Of a DNA stretch of 64,000 nt, positions 44,164 through 53,167 are shown piece by piece. Source of the DNA: Wenzhouxiangella sp. XN24 (GTDB lineage: Bacteria > Pseudomonadota > Gammaproteobacteria > Steroidobacterales > XN24); assembly GCF_011064545.1 (NCBI RefSeq), contig NZ_JAAMFG010000028.1, positions 186,001 to 250,000 of the forward strand, written 5' to 3'. Every line of letters starts with the position of its first letter. Positions within the stretch are counted from its first letter, which is position 1. The position numbers and the translations under genes are program-made. The notes below the pieces were generated by a model. It did no database searches and was not told the origin of the DNA. It was given only the letters and a program-made list of their open reading frames with translations.

Positions 44164-45150
44164 ATGGGGGCCCTGCCCGCTATTGCGTTGACGACCGGCG
44201 AGCCCGCCGGCATCGGTCCCGAGTTGTGCCTGGCGGTCGCCGCGCGACCCTGGGCGGCGCGCCTGGTGGCCGTCGGTCCGCTGGAGCACCTGCGGGAGAC
44301 GGCCGCACGCCTCGGTTCCCAGGTGAAACCCGTCTCCGTCTCCACGGCCCGGCCTCATCGCGCCGGCGAATTGCAGGTCCTCGACATCCCGCTCGCCGTG
44401 CCAACCGTCCCCGGCCGTCTCGACCCGCGGAATGCAGAAGCCGTGCTCTCCACGCTGCGGCGCGCCGCGCGGGGCTGCCTGGAAGGCGAGTTCGACGGCA
44501 TGGTCACGGCTCCCGTGCACAAGGGTGTCATGAACGATGCCGGCTACGCCTTCTCCGGTCATACCGAGTTTCTCGGCGAGCTCGCGGGCGGCCGCCCCGT
44601 CATGCTGCTGGTCTCCGGCGAGCTGCGCGTCGCCCTGGCGACCACGCATCTGCCATTGCGGGACGTCCCCGCCGCGATCACCCCGGAAGGCCTCGATGTC
44701 GTGCTGCGCGGCTTGCATGCCGGGCTGCGCGAACGCTTCGGCATCACCGAGCCGAGAATCCTCGTGGCCGGCCTGAATCCCCATGCGGGGGAGAGCGGCC
44801 ACCTGGGTGACGAGGAGATCCGCGTCATCGCACCGACGCTGCAACGATTGCGTGCAGCAGGCCTCTCGCTCGAGGGGCCACTGCCGGCCGACACCCTGTT
44901 CACCCCGGAACGCCTCGCCGGGGCGGACGCCGTGCTGGCGATGTATCACGACCAGGGCCTGCCGGTCCTGAAGTACGCAGGCTTCGGCCGCGCGGTGAAC
45001 ATCACGATGGGCATCCCGCTGCTGCGCACCTCCGTGGACCACGGCACGGCACTCGACATCGCGGGTCGCGGGCGCGCCGACCCGGGCAGCATGGCGGCGG
45101 CACTCGAACTGGCGATCGAGATCGCGGCACGCACAGCAGCGTCCGCATGA
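44164..45150 (+). CDS. pdxA: 4-hydroxythreonine-4-phosphate dehydrogenase
   Basis: This 328-residue enzyme oxidises 4-phosphohydroxy-L-threonine for pyridoxal phosphate synthesis. [11 protein letters not shown] opens the protein; [36 protein letters not shown] and the C-terminal [14 protein letters not shown] are the metal and substrate motifs. Length is normal. It overlaps rsmA by 4 bases. Confidence 0.96.
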   Translation: MGALPAIALTTGEPAGIGPELCLAVAARPWAARLVAVGPLEHLRETAARLGSQVKPVSVSTARPHRAGELQVLDIPLAVPTVPGRLDPRNAEAVLSTLRRAARGCLEGEFDGMVTAPVHKGVMNDAGYAFSGHTEFLGELAGGRPVMLLVSGELRVALATTHLPLRDVPAAITPEGLDVVLRGLHAGLRERFGITEPRILVAGLNPHAGESGHLGDEEIRVIAPTLQRLRAAGLSLEGPLPADTLFTPERLAGADAVLAMYHDQGLPVLKYAGFGRAVNITMGIPLLRTSVDHGTALDIAGRGRADPGSMAAALELAIEIAARTAASA

Positions 45151-45926
45151 GCCACGCGCCACGCAAGCGTTTCGGACAACATTTCCTGCATGATGCAACC
45201 GTCATCGAGCGCATCGTGGCTGCGGTCGATCCCGTGCCGGGCGAACGTCTCGTGGAGATCGGCCCGGGAGAAGGCGCCCTGACCATGCCGCTGCTGCGCC
45301 GGGGCGCCCGCCTCACCGTCATCGAACTCGATCGCGACCTCGCCGCGCGCCTCGCCGCCCGGCCGGAAGCCGGGGATTCGTTGACCGTCATCCAGGGCGA
45401 TGCGTTGCGCATGGACCTCGCGGCCCTGGCCGGCGACGGGCCGCCGCTACGGCTGGTCGGCAACCTGCCCTACAACATCTCCACGCCGCTGCTGTTCCGC
45501 TTCATCCAGCAGGCCGCCGTGATCGAGGACATGCACTTCATGCTCCAGCGCGAGGTCGTCGAGCGGATGACGGCCGGGCCCGGCTCGAAGACCTACGGTC
45601 GGCTCAGCGTGATGATCGCCGTCGCATGCCGGGTCGAGGCGCTGTTCGACATCGGCCCCGGCGCCTTCCGTCCGCCGCCGAAAGTGTGGTCTTCCATCGT
45701 TCGCCTGGCGCCGTGGCGGGACCCGCCCTTCCCGGTGGTCGATCCCCAGCGCTTCGCGGAGGTCGTACGGCGGGCCTTCGGCCAGCGGCGCAAGACTTTG
45801 CGCAATGCGCTGGCCGGCCTGGTCGACGCCGATACGATACGCATGGTCGGCTGCGATCCCGGCGCACGCGCGGAAACCCTGTCACCGGGTGACTTCGCGC
45901 GCCTCGCGGCCGCCACGCGCCTATAA
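45147..45926 (+). CDS. rsmA: 16S rRNA (adenine1518/1519-N6)-dimethyltransferase
   Basis: This 259-residue KsgA-type enzyme dimethylates two adenines in helix 45. [11 protein letters not shown] opens the protein, [10 protein letters not shown] binds AdoMet and NLPYNIS is the catalytic NLPY motif. Coupling to pdxA and linkage to apaG-apaH are conserved, but here a universal-stress gene sits between rsmA and apaG. The stop codon overlaps a perfect TATAAT. Confidence 0.96.
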   Translation: MSHAPRKRFGQHFLHDATVIERIVAAVDPVPGERLVEIGPGEGALTMPLLRRGARLTVIELDRDLAARLAARPEAGDSLTVIQGDALRMDLAALAGDGPPLRLVGNLPYNISTPLLFRFIQQAAVIEDMHFMLQREVVERMTAGPGSKTYGRLSVMIAVACRVEALFDIGPGAFRPPPKVWSSIVRLAPWRDPPFPVVDPQRFAEVVRRAFGQRRKTLRNALAGLVDADTIRMVGCDPGARAETLSPGDFARLAAATRL

Positions 45927-45927
45927 T
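45922..45927 (+). promoter_or_regulatory. Candidate -10 box for the uspA gene
   Basis: A perfect TATAAT overlaps the rsmA stop codon, 32 bases before the uspA ATG. No good -35 lies 16-18 bases upstream (GCGCCT), so if real it would depend on an activator or be weak. Confidence 0.35.
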
Positions 45928-45958
45928 CATGGTGAGCACGCCAGCGGGGAGAGCGGGA

Positions 45959-46390
45959 ATGGATTACCAGCGAATCATTGTGGCCGTGGACCTGGACACC
46001 GAGAGCGAACGGGTCCTCGCCCGCGCAAAGTGGCTTGCGGATTTCACCGGCGCGAAGCTGCGTGTCCTGCACGTCGTCGAGTACGTGCCGGTCGAACCCA
46101 TGGGGGAAGCCTTGCTGCCCGCGGTGAACATCGAGCGGGAACTCGTCGCAGGAGCCCGCAACCGGCTTGCGGAACTCACGGCCGCCGCCGGCCTGCCGGA
46201 TGTCGAGCAGGAGGTCGTCGCCGGCACCATCAAGGCCGACCTGCTGCGCGCCGTGCGGGACTGGCCCGCGGACCTGCTGGTGATCGGCAGTCGAGAACGC
46301 CATGGACTGGCGCTGATCGTCAACCTCACAGAGGACGCCGTGCTGCACGCCGCTGCCTGCGACGTGCTCGCCGTGCGTCTCAGCGACTAG
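45959..46390 (+). CDS. Universal stress protein (UspA family)
   Basis: This is a 143-residue single-domain Usp: YQRIIVAVDLDTESERVLARAKWLA at the start, LRVLHVVEYVP, and LLVIGSRERHGLALIVNLTEDAVLHAAACDVLAVRL at the end. The ATP-binding G-2x-G-9x-G(S/T) motif is degenerate (GSRERHGLALIVNLTEDAV), suggesting an E. coli UspA-like, possibly non-ATP-binding form. The ATG at 45959 has GGGGAG upstream; an ATG at 45929 is possible but less conserved. It is inserted between rsmA and apaG and probably has its own promoter. Confidence 0.9.
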   Translation: MDYQRIIVAVDLDTESERVLARAKWLADFTGAKLRVLHVVEYVPVEPMGEALLPAVNIERELVAGARNRLAELTAAAGLPDVEQEVVAGTIKADLLRAVRDWPADLLVIGSRERHGLALIVNLTEDAVLHAAACDVLAVRLSD

Positions 46391-46404
46391 GCCCGCACGG
46401 GCCT
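46389..46404. repeat. Palindrome after uspA
   Basis: AGGCCCG CA CGGGCCT is a perfect inverted repeat beginning at the uspA stop. It is too short in loop and lacks a T-run for a standard terminator. A -10-like TAGAAT preceded by TG (46407-46414) lies just after it, so it may belong to an apaG promoter region. Confidence 0.35.
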
Positions 46405-46452
46405 CGTGTAGAATCGGGGTTTACGCGATACGCCTGCCGACGGAGCATTCTC

Positions 46453-46827
46453 ATGGCTGAATCCCGGATCTGCATCGAGGTCGAAACCGCGTACCTGGAC
46501 CACCAGTCCGACCCCGCGCATGACCGCTATGCCTTCGCGTACAGCATCACCATACGCAACGAGGGGCCGACGGCCGCCCGGCTGTTGTCGCGCCACTGGA
46601 TCATCACGGATGCCGATGGAGGGGTCCAGGAAGTTCAGGGGGAAGGCGTGGTCGGTGAACAGCCGCTGATCCAGCCCGGCGAGGGCTACCGCTATTCCAG
46701 CGGCGCAATCATCCCCACCCCGGTCGGCTCGATGCGCGGCGCCTACCAGATGGTCGATGAGGCCGGACGGCATTTCGAGGCGCCGATCAGCGCTTTCACG
46801 CTGGCGAGGCCGGGCGCGCTGCACTGA
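46453..46827 (+). CDS. apaG: Co2+/Mg2+ efflux-associated protein ApaG
   Basis: This is a 124-residue single-domain fibronectin-type-III-like protein. The family pattern is clear: YAFAYSITIRNEGPTAARLLSRHWIITDADG, VQGEGVVGEQPLIQPGEGYRYSSG and MRGAYQMVDEAG. The biochemical role is uncertain; the name comes from cobalt-resistance phenotypes. It starts at the ATG at 46453 with GGAG upstream and lies 21 bases before apaH. Confidence 0.95.
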   Translation: MAESRICIEVETAYLDHQSDPAHDRYAFAYSITIRNEGPTAARLLSRHWIITDADGGVQEVQGEGVVGEQPLIQPGEGYRYSSGAIIPTPVGSMRGAYQMVDEAGRHFEAPISAFTLARPGALH

Positions 46828-46848
46828 CGTGGCGTTCACTGCACTGAC

Positions 46849-47682
46849 ATGACGGTTTACGCCATCGGTGACCTGCAGGGCTGCCTGGATCCGCTCCAGC
46901 GCCTGCTGGAGCGCATCGATTTCGATCCCGCCCGCGACCGGCTCTGGTTCTGCGGGGACCTGGTCAACCGCGGTCCCGCCTCGCTCGCGACGCTGCGCTT
47001 CGTGCACGCGCTGGGTAACGCCGCCGTGAGCGTGCTGGGCAACCACGACCTGCACCTGCTCGCCACCGCGTGGGCCAACAATCGGCCGCAGAAACCGCGC
47101 GATACGCTCCACGAGATCCTCGACGCCCCCGACCGCATGGAACTGCTCGAGTGGCTGCGACGGCGCCCCCTGCTGCATCACGACGCGGGGATCGGGTTTA
47201 CCATGGTGCACGCGGGTATTCCCCCGCAGTGGGATCTCGAGGAAGCGCGCAGCGCAGCACGCGAACTCGAGGCGGCCCTCGGCGGCGACAGCTTCATCGG
47301 CGTGCTGCGCCAGATGTACGGGGAACGCCCGGACCGATGGTCGCCGGACCTCGAAGGCATCGACCGGTTACGCTTCATCGTCAACGCCTTCACGCGCATG
47401 CGCTACGTGCGACCCGATGGCAGCCTGGAATTCGAACACAAGGGGCCGGAGATCCCGGGAGATGAATCCCTGACGCCGTGGTTCCGTTTTCCGGGGCGCC
47501 GCAGCGCCGGGCAGCGCATCGTCTTTGGTCACTGGTCCACGCTCGGCGAAATGACGCACGAGGGTGTTTTCAGCCTGGACACGGGATGCGTGTGGGGTGG
47601 TCGGCTCACCGCGCTGCGACTGGACGACCGTACGCGCCACAGCGTGGAGTGCGGGCCGGGCCTTGCGCCGCAGGCTCGCTAG
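46849..47682 (+). CDS. apaH: Diadenosine tetraphosphatase (symmetrical)
   Basis: This 277-residue PPP-family metallophosphatase cleaves Ap4A to two ADP and removes Np4 caps from RNA. The metal-binding motifs GDLQGC (7-12), GDLVNRGP, GNHDLH and HAGIPP are intact. It ends the apaG-apaH pair, and the kynurenine operon starts 32 bases later behind its own strong ribosome-binding site. Confidence 0.96.
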   Translation: MTVYAIGDLQGCLDPLQRLLERIDFDPARDRLWFCGDLVNRGPASLATLRFVHALGNAAVSVLGNHDLHLLATAWANNRPQKPRDTLHEILDAPDRMELLEWLRRRPLLHHDAGIGFTMVHAGIPPQWDLEEARSAARELEAALGGDSFIGVLRQMYGERPDRWSPDLEGIDRLRFIVNAFTRMRYVRPDGSLEFEHKGPEIPGDESLTPWFRFPGRRSAGQRIVFGHWSTLGEMTHEGVFSLDTGCVWGGRLTALRLDDRTRHSVECGPGLAPQAR

Positions 47683-47714
47683 AACATCGGCTCTACAACA
47701 AGGAGAAAAACACG

Positions 47715-48497
47715 ATGCAACTGAAGCTCGAGGGACGCAGGGCCGTCGTATGCGGCGCCAGCCGCGGCATCGGCCGGGCCATTGCCGGGGTGCTGGCAGA
47801 CATGGGCGCGAGCCTGACGCTCGTGGCGCGCGACGAGTCGGCGCTGGCTGCCGTCGCCGCCAGGCTGCCCGGCGGTGCGGCGCAACACGGCATCCGGGCG
47901 GTCGATTTCCTGGACACGGCGGCGGTCTCGCGCGCATTCGCCGACATCGCCGGCGAAGGACCTGTCCACGTGCTGGTCAACAACACGGGCGGGCCCGCGG
48001 CGGGACCGGTATTCGAGGCCCGGCCCGAAGAATTCGCCGACGCCTTCCGCCAGCATGTCCTGGCGGCCCAGCTGGCCGCGCAGGCCCTGGTGCCGGGGAT
48101 GAGAAAATCCAAGTACGGCCGGATCATCAACATCATCTCGACCTCGGTGAAGGAGCCCATCCCGGGCCTCGGCGTCTCGAACACCATCCGGGCCGCGATG
48201 GCGAGCTGGGCGAAGACGCTGTCGCGCGAGCTCGCGCCGGCCGGGATCACGGTGAACAACGTGCTGCCGGGCTTCACCAGCACCGAACGTCTCGATTACC
48301 TGTTTCGCCAGCGTGCGGAGAAATCCGGCGGCGACATCGAGGAGATCGAGCGGGCGGCGCTGGCCCAGGTGCCGACCGGGCGCTTCGCGCGGCCCGAGGA
48401 AATCGCCTGGGCGGTGGGCTTTCTCGCCTCCCCCCAGGCGGCGTATATCAACGGCATCAACGTTCCCGTGGACGGCGGGCGCATGGCGAGCCTTTGA
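47715..48497 (+). CDS. Atypical short-chain dehydrogenase/reductase lacking the catalytic Tyr and Lys
   Basis: This is a 260-residue Rossmann protein with GASRGIG (14-20) and NNTGG (89-93) typical of SDRs. Aligned to FabG (Ser-13-Tyr-4-Lys), Ser142 is followed by Ser155 where Tyr is expected and Arg159 where Lys is expected (GLGVSNTIRAAM). A subset of SDRs with the SNxxR signature is widespread, so this is a subfamily trait rather than a random mutation. It begins the kynurenine operon with an ideal AAGGAG. Its role there is unknown: possibly a binding or non-standard reductase on the muconate branch. Confidence 0.85.
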   Translation: MQLKLEGRRAVVCGASRGIGRAIAGVLADMGASLTLVARDESALAAVAARLPGGAAQHGIRAVDFLDTAAVSRAFADIAGEGPVHVLVNNTGGPAAGPVFEARPEEFADAFRQHVLAAQLAAQALVPGMRKSKYGRIINIISTSVKEPIPGLGVSNTIRAAMASWAKTLSRELAPAGITVNNVLPGFTSTERLDYLFRQRAEKSGGDIEEIERAALAQVPTGRFARPEEIAWAVGFLASPQAAYINGINVPVDGGRMASL

Positions 48498-49951
48498 GCG
48501 GCTTGCCCGAAATCCGCAACTACATCGACGGGCGCCTGCAGGCGCCCGCGGGCGACCAATGGCTCGATGTATATGAACCAGCCACCGGCCACGTCTACGG
48601 GCGCGTCGCGGACAGCAATGAAGTCGATCTCGAGCAGGCCGTCGCTGCGGCCCGACAGGCACAACCGGCGTGGCGCACGGCCGGCGCCGAGGCCCGGGCC
48701 GGCTGGCTGAATGCACTCGCGACCGAGGTCGAGAACCGCATCGAGACGCTCGCCCAGGCGGAATCCCGCGACACGGGCAAGCCGCTGGCGCTCGCGCGCA
48801 GCATGGACATCCCGCGGGTCGCGGCGAACCTGCGTTTCTTCGCCGCGGCGGCCACGCAATTCGCCAGCGAAGCCCATCCCATGGGCGACGCCGGCGTCAA
48901 TTTCACGCTGCGCGAACCGCACGGCGTCGTCGGCTGCATCTCGCCCTGGAACCTGCCTCTTTACCTGATGACATGGAAGATCGCGCCCGCGCTGGCAGCC
49001 GGCAATTGCGTGATCGCCAAGCCGTCGGAGCTGGCGCCTGCCTCGGCAAGCCTGTTCGCCGAGATCTGCATCGCGGCCGGCCTGCCTCCCGGGGTGCTCA
49101 ATATCCTGCACGGCCATGGCCCCGGCATCGGCCAGGCCATCGTCGAGGCGCCGGCGATCCGTGCGCTGTCGTTCACCGGCGGCACGCGCACCGGCGCCCG
49201 GATCGCGACGACGGTGGCGCCGTCCTTCAAGAAACTGTCCCTGGAACTCGGCGGCAAGAATCCCTCCATCGTGTTTGCCGACTGCGATTTCGAGCGCACG
49301 ATCGAGGGCGTCCTGCGCGCCGCCTTCGCCAACCAGGGGCAGGTCTGCATGTGCGGCTCGCGGATCCTGGTGGAGCGATCGCTCTACGCACGCTTTCGTG
49401 ACGCGCTGGTCGCCCGCACCGGGGCACTCGAGGTCGGCGATCCGCTGGCGCCGCAGACCGACCAGGGCGCACTGATCTCGGCGGCACACCGCGACAAGGT
49501 CCTGGGCTACCTGGACCTCGCGCGACAGGAGGGGGGCCGCGTCCTTTGCGGCGGGGAAGCCGTTCGCCCGGACGCGGCGCGTTGCCGCGATGGCTGGTTC
49601 GTCTCCCCGGCCCTGATCGAGGACCTGGCGCCGGCCTGCCGCAGCAACCAGGAAGAGATCTTCGGCCCGGTGGCCACGCTGCTGCCCTTCGACGACGAGG
49701 ACGACGCCGTGGCGCTCGCCAACGACGTGCCCTATGGCCTGGCCGCCTCCGTGTGGGGCCGGGATATCGGGCGCTGTCACCGCGTGGCGGCGCGCGTCGA
49801 GGCCGGGATGGTCTGGGTGAACTGCTGGATGGTGCGCGATTTGCGCACGCCTCTCGGCGGCACCAAGCACTCCGGGGTCGGTCGCGAAGGCGGCTTCGAG
49901 GCGATGCGCTTTTTTACCGAACCGAAAAACGTCTGCGTGAGTTACGAGTGA
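48494..49951 (+). CDS. 2-aminomuconic-6-semialdehyde dehydrogenase
   Basis: This is a 485-residue NAD-dependent aldehyde dehydrogenase. Catalytic Cys285 lies in NQGQVCMCGSR, Glu251 in LELGGKNPS and Asn153 in ISPWNLPLYLMTWK. The DIPRVAANLRFFA region resembles the arginine-containing substrate loop of the AMSDH/HMSDH branch. Context (ACMSD, RidA, HAO downstream) points to oxidation of 2-aminomuconate semialdehyde. The TTG start at 48494 overlaps the SDR stop by 4 bases; a second TTG lies three codons on. Confidence 0.9.
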   Translation: MSGLPEIRNYIDGRLQAPAGDQWLDVYEPATGHVYGRVADSNEVDLEQAVAAARQAQPAWRTAGAEARAGWLNALATEVENRIETLAQAESRDTGKPLALARSMDIPRVAANLRFFAAAATQFASEAHPMGDAGVNFTLREPHGVVGCISPWNLPLYLMTWKIAPALAAGNCVIAKPSELAPASASLFAEICIAAGLPPGVLNILHGHGPGIGQAIVEAPAIRALSFTGGTRTGARIATTVAPSFKKLSLELGGKNPSIVFADCDFERTIEGVLRAAFANQGQVCMCGSRILVERSLYARFRDALVARTGALEVGDPLAPQTDQGALISAAHRDKVLGYLDLARQEGGRVLCGGEAVRPDAARCRDGWFVSPALIEDLAPACRSNQEEIFGPVATLLPFDDEDDAVALANDVPYGLAASVWGRDIGRCHRVAARVEAGMVWVNCWMVRDLRTPLGGTKHSGVGREGGFEAMRFFTEPKNVCVSYE

Positions 49952-49952
49952 T

Positions 49953-50369
49953 ATGAGCAGCACCACGACGAGTACCGCACCGCCCCCCGTGGGTCACTAC
50001 CCGCATGCGCGGCGGGTCGGCAACTTGTTGTTCCTGTCCGGCCTCGGCCCCCGCGCGCCGGGCGGCGGACCCATCCCCGGCGTGACGCTGGACGAGGCCG
50101 GCAACATCCTGGCGCACGACATCGAGCGCCAATGCCATGCAGTCTTCGCCAACGTGCGCAGCGTCCTCGAAGCCGCGGGATCCCGCTGGGAACGACTGGT
50201 CGACGTGACGGTGTTCCTGACGAATATCCAGCGGGACTTCGTCGTCTTCAACCGCGTGTGGAAAGAATATTTCCCCTCCGATCCGCCCTGTCGCACCACC
50301 GTCGAGGTTACCCGGTTGCCGACGCCCATCGCCATCGAACTGAAGTGCATTGCCACCGTGGAGGACTGA
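49953..50369 (+). CDS. RidA-family 2-aminomuconate deaminase
   Basis: This is a 138-residue YjgF/YER057c/UK114-family protein. The core pattern (GNLLFLSGLGPRAPGGG, VFANVRSVLEAAGSRWERLVDVTVFLTNIQRDF) and the conserved carboxylate-binding Arg in CRTTVEVTRLP are present. RidA paralogues in kynurenine and 2-nitrobenzoate clusters act as 2-aminomuconate deaminases, giving 2-oxo-3-hexenedioate and ammonia. The position between the dehydrogenase and HAO supports this role over general imine hydrolysis. Confidence 0.9.
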   Translation: MSSTTTSTAPPPVGHYPHARRVGNLLFLSGLGPRAPGGGPIPGVTLDEAGNILAHDIERQCHAVFANVRSVLEAAGSRWERLVDVTVFLTNIQRDFVVFNRVWKEYFPSDPPCRTTVEVTRLPTPIAIELKCIATVED

Positions 50370-50370
50370 G

Positions 50371-50895
50371 ATGCGCCCGCTACGAGCATTCGATTTCCGG
50401 CAATGGATCGAGACGCATCGCGACCGGCTGAAGCCGCCGGTGTGCAACCAGGTGGTGTTCGAGGACGCCGAGTTCGTCGTCATGGTCGTGGGGGGTCCCA
50501 ACAGCCGCACCGACTACCACTGGGATCCCGGCGAGGAGCTCTTCTACCAGCTGGAGGGCGACATGCTGCTGAAGACCGTGCAGGACGGCGCGATCGTCGA
50601 CGTGCCGGTGCGGGAGGGCGAGATGATGCTGTTACCGCCGGGCGTGCCGCATTCTCCGCAACGTTACGCCGACACCGTCGGGCTGGTGATCGAGCGTCGC
50701 CGCCGGCCGGATGAGCAGGACGGCTTCATGTGGTTCTGCGATCGCTGCGGCCACAAGCTCTACGAGGAGTTCCTGCACGTCGACGATATCGTGGCCCAGC
50801 TGCCGCCGATATTCGATCGCTTTCACGCCGACCCGGCCAACCGTGTATGCGATTCCTGCGGTCACGAGTCCGCGCGCGAGGCCCCGGCGACGTGA
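50371..50895 (+). CDS. 3-hydroxyanthranilate 3,4-dioxygenase
   Basis: This is a 174-residue cupin cleaving 3-hydroxyanthranilate to 2-amino-3-carboxymuconate semialdehyde. The catalytic iron ligands His50, Glu56 and His94 are in DYHWDPGEELFYQ and GVPHSPQR. A second rubredoxin-like iron site, Cys123/126 and Cys160/163, marks the bacterial/fungal form. GAGG precedes the ATG at 50371. The stop overlaps the GTG of the decarboxylase gene. Confidence 0.96.
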   Translation: MRPLRAFDFRQWIETHRDRLKPPVCNQVVFEDAEFVVMVVGGPNSRTDYHWDPGEELFYQLEGDMLLKTVQDGAIVDVPVREGEMMLLPPGVPHSPQRYADTVGLVIERRRRPDEQDGFMWFCDRCGHKLYEEFLHVDDIVAQLPPIFDRFHADPANRVCDSCGHESAREAPAT

Positions 50896-51920
50896 ACACG
50901 GGACTTTTGACCATCGACACCCACACCCACGTCCTGCCGCCCGGCTGGCCCGACCTGCAGGCACGCTACGGCTACGGCGGCTGGGTGCAGCTCGCGGAGC
51001 ACGGCCCGGGCTGCGCGCACATGCTCAAGGACGGCAAGCTGTTCCGCGAGGTGCAGTCCAATCTCTGGGACCCGGACCGGCGCCTGGCCGAATGCCATGA
51101 CAGCGGCGTCCACGTCCAGGTGCTGTCCACGGTGCCAATCATGTTCAGCTACTGGGCGAAGCCGACAGATGCACTGGACCTCTCGGGGCTCCTCAACGAC
51201 CACGTCGCGAGCCTCGTGGCCGCACATCCGCAGCGTTTCGTGGGACTCGGCACCGTGCCCATGCAGGACGCGGATCTCGCGATTCGCGAGCTGGAGCGCT
51301 GCATGCAGGAGCTCGGACTCGCCGGCATCGAGATCGGCACCCATGTCAACGGCATGAATCTCGACCATCCCGACCTTTTCCCGGTTTTCGAGGCCGCGCG
51401 CGACCTCGGCGCCGCGGTGTTCGTCCACCCGTGGGAGATGCTCGGCCGGGACCGGATGTCCAAGTACTGGCTGCCATGGCTGGTCGGCATGCCCGCGGAA
51501 ACCTCGCTGTCGATCTGCTCGATGATCTTCGGTGGCGTGTTCGAGCGCTTGCCCGGACTGCGGGTCCTGTTCGCCCACGGCGGCGGCGCCTTTCCCGCGA
51601 CCCTCGGACGCATCGAACACGGCTTTCGCGTGCGCCCCGACCTGGTCGCGGTGGATAACGAGCGCAACCCGCGCGACTATGTGGGCAGGTTCTACGTCGA
51701 TTCGCTGGTGCACGATCCGGACATGCTGCGTTTCATGATCCGCCTGCTGGGCGCCGAGCGAATCGCCCTCGGCAGCGACTACCCGTTTCCGCTCGGGGAA
51801 ACGGTGCCCGGGGAGATGATCGCGCGGATGGACGACCTGTCGGCCGAGACCCGCGCCCGCCTGCTGGCCGGCACGGCACTGGAGTGGCTGGGCCTCGATG
51901 CGGCCCGGTTCCGCGCATGA
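50892..51920 (+). CDS. 2-amino-3-carboxymuconate-6-semialdehyde decarboxylase (ACMSD)
   Basis: This is a 342-residue amidohydrolase-superfamily decarboxylase. The zinc ligands are visible as the HTH pair (His11, His13 in TIDTHTHVLPPG), a third His in FVHPWEMLG and Asp in GSDYPFPLGE; the catalytic His is in FAHGGGAFP. It diverts ACMS away from quinolinate/NAD synthesis into 2-aminomuconate semialdehyde, so this operon is catabolic. The start is GTG at 50892, overlapping the dioxygenase stop by 4 bases. Confidence 0.95.
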   Translation: MNTGLLTIDTHTHVLPPGWPDLQARYGYGGWVQLAEHGPGCAHMLKDGKLFREVQSNLWDPDRRLAECHDSGVHVQVLSTVPIMFSYWAKPTDALDLSGLLNDHVASLVAAHPQRFVGLGTVPMQDADLAIRELERCMQELGLAGIEIGTHVNGMNLDHPDLFPVFEAARDLGAAVFVHPWEMLGRDRMSKYWLPWLVGMPAETSLSICSMIFGGVFERLPGLRVLFAHGGGAFPATLGRIEHGFRVRPDLVAVDNERNPRDYVGRFYVDSLVHDPDMLRFMIRLLGAERIALGSDYPFPLGETVPGEMIARMDDLSAETRARLLAGTALEWLGLDAARFRA

Positions 51921-53167
51921 ACGCCGCACGACTCGATGCGCTCGATCCACTGGCCGCCTTCCGCGACCAGTTCCATATCCCCCGCCACGAAGGCGAGGAC
52001 TGCATCTACCTGTGCGGCAATTCACTCGGCCTCCAGCCCAAGAACGCGGCGCGCTACGTTGAAGAAGAGTTGCAGGCCTGGCGTGAGCTCGGCGTCGAGG
52101 GCCATTTCCGGGGACGCCGGCCCTGGAAGGACTACACCGATCACTTCGCGGCGCCGCTCGCGCAGCTCACGGGCGCGCACGAAAGCGAGGTCGTCTGCAT
52201 GAACAGCCTGACCGTCAACCTGCACCTGTTGATGGCCAGCTTCTTCCGCCCCTCCGCAGGGCGTTACAAGCTCCTGATCGAGCGCTCGGCCTTCCCGTCC
52301 GATCGCTATGCGGCGGTATCGCAGCTGCGCTTTCACGGGCTCGATCCCGAGGACGCCCTGGTCGAGGTCGGGCCGGCCCCCGGCGAGCCCCATGTCCGAA
52401 CCGAGGAACTCGTGGCGGCGATCCGCACCGCCGGAGATTCGCTGGCCCTGGCGCTGCTGCCCGGCGTGCAGTATCTCTCGGGCGAGGCATTCGATATCGG
52501 CGCATTGACCGAGGAGGCGCATGCGGTGGGCGCGCTCGCCGGCTGGGACCTCGCCCATGCCATCGGCAACGTGCCCCTGGACCTGCACGACGCGAACGCC
52601 GATTTCGCGGCCTGGTGCAGCTACAAGTACCTCAACGGGGGTCCCGGCACGGTGGCGGGCGCTTTCGTCCATGCGCGCTACGGCGACGACCCCACCCTGA
52701 ATCGCCTGGCGGGCTGGTGGGGACACGACAAGGCGACGCGCTTTCGCATGGATCCGGACTTCGTGCCGATCCCGGGCGCGGAAGGATGGCAGCTGTCCAA
52801 CCCCCCTGTGATCGCGATGGCGCCGCTCCTCGCGTCCCTGGAACTGTTCACGGCCGCCGGCCCGTCCCTGCTGCGAGAGAAGTCACTGGCGCTGACGGTG
52901 CTGCTGGAAGACCGCCTCGACGAGCACCTCGGCTCCGCCGTCGAGATCATCACGCCCCGTGAACCGGCGCGCCGCGGCGCCCAGCTCTCCCTCCGCCTGC
53001 GTGCGGGCACGGCCGCCGGGCGCAAGGCATTCGCTCGCCTCGGCGCAGCGGGCATCGTCTGCGACTGGCGGGAACCGGACGTGATCCGCGTGGCGCCTGT
53101 ACCGCTCTACAACCGCTACAGCGACGTCGAACGTTTCGTCGCGGTGCTGGCGGACGCATTGCGGTGA
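51917..53167 (+). CDS. kynU: Kynureninase
   Basis: This is a 416-residue fold-type I PLP enzyme hydrolysing (3-hydroxy)kynurenine to (3-hydroxy)anthranilate and alanine. The PLP lysine is Lys237 in AWCSYKYLNGGPG; YLCGNSLGLQP and GWDLAHAIGNVPL are family hallmarks. The ATG overlaps the ACMSD stop (ATGA) and its stop overlaps the GTG of the monooxygenase gene. The alanine released could link to the AlaA aminotransferase made elsewhere in the window. Confidence 0.96.
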   Translation: MNAARLDALDPLAAFRDQFHIPRHEGEDCIYLCGNSLGLQPKNAARYVEEELQAWRELGVEGHFRGRRPWKDYTDHFAAPLAQLTGAHESEVVCMNSLTVNLHLLMASFFRPSAGRYKLLIERSAFPSDRYAAVSQLRFHGLDPEDALVEVGPAPGEPHVRTEELVAAIRTAGDSLALALLPGVQYLSGEAFDIGALTEEAHAVGALAGWDLAHAIGNVPLDLHDANADFAAWCSYKYLNGGPGTVAGAFVHARYGDDPTLNRLAGWWGHDKATRFRMDPDFVPIPGAEGWQLSNPPVIAMAPLLASLELFTAAGPSLLREKSLALTVLLEDRLDEHLGSAVEIITPREPARRGAQLSLRLRAGTAAGRKAFARLGAAGIVCDWREPDVIRVAPVPLYNRYSDVERFVAVLADALR

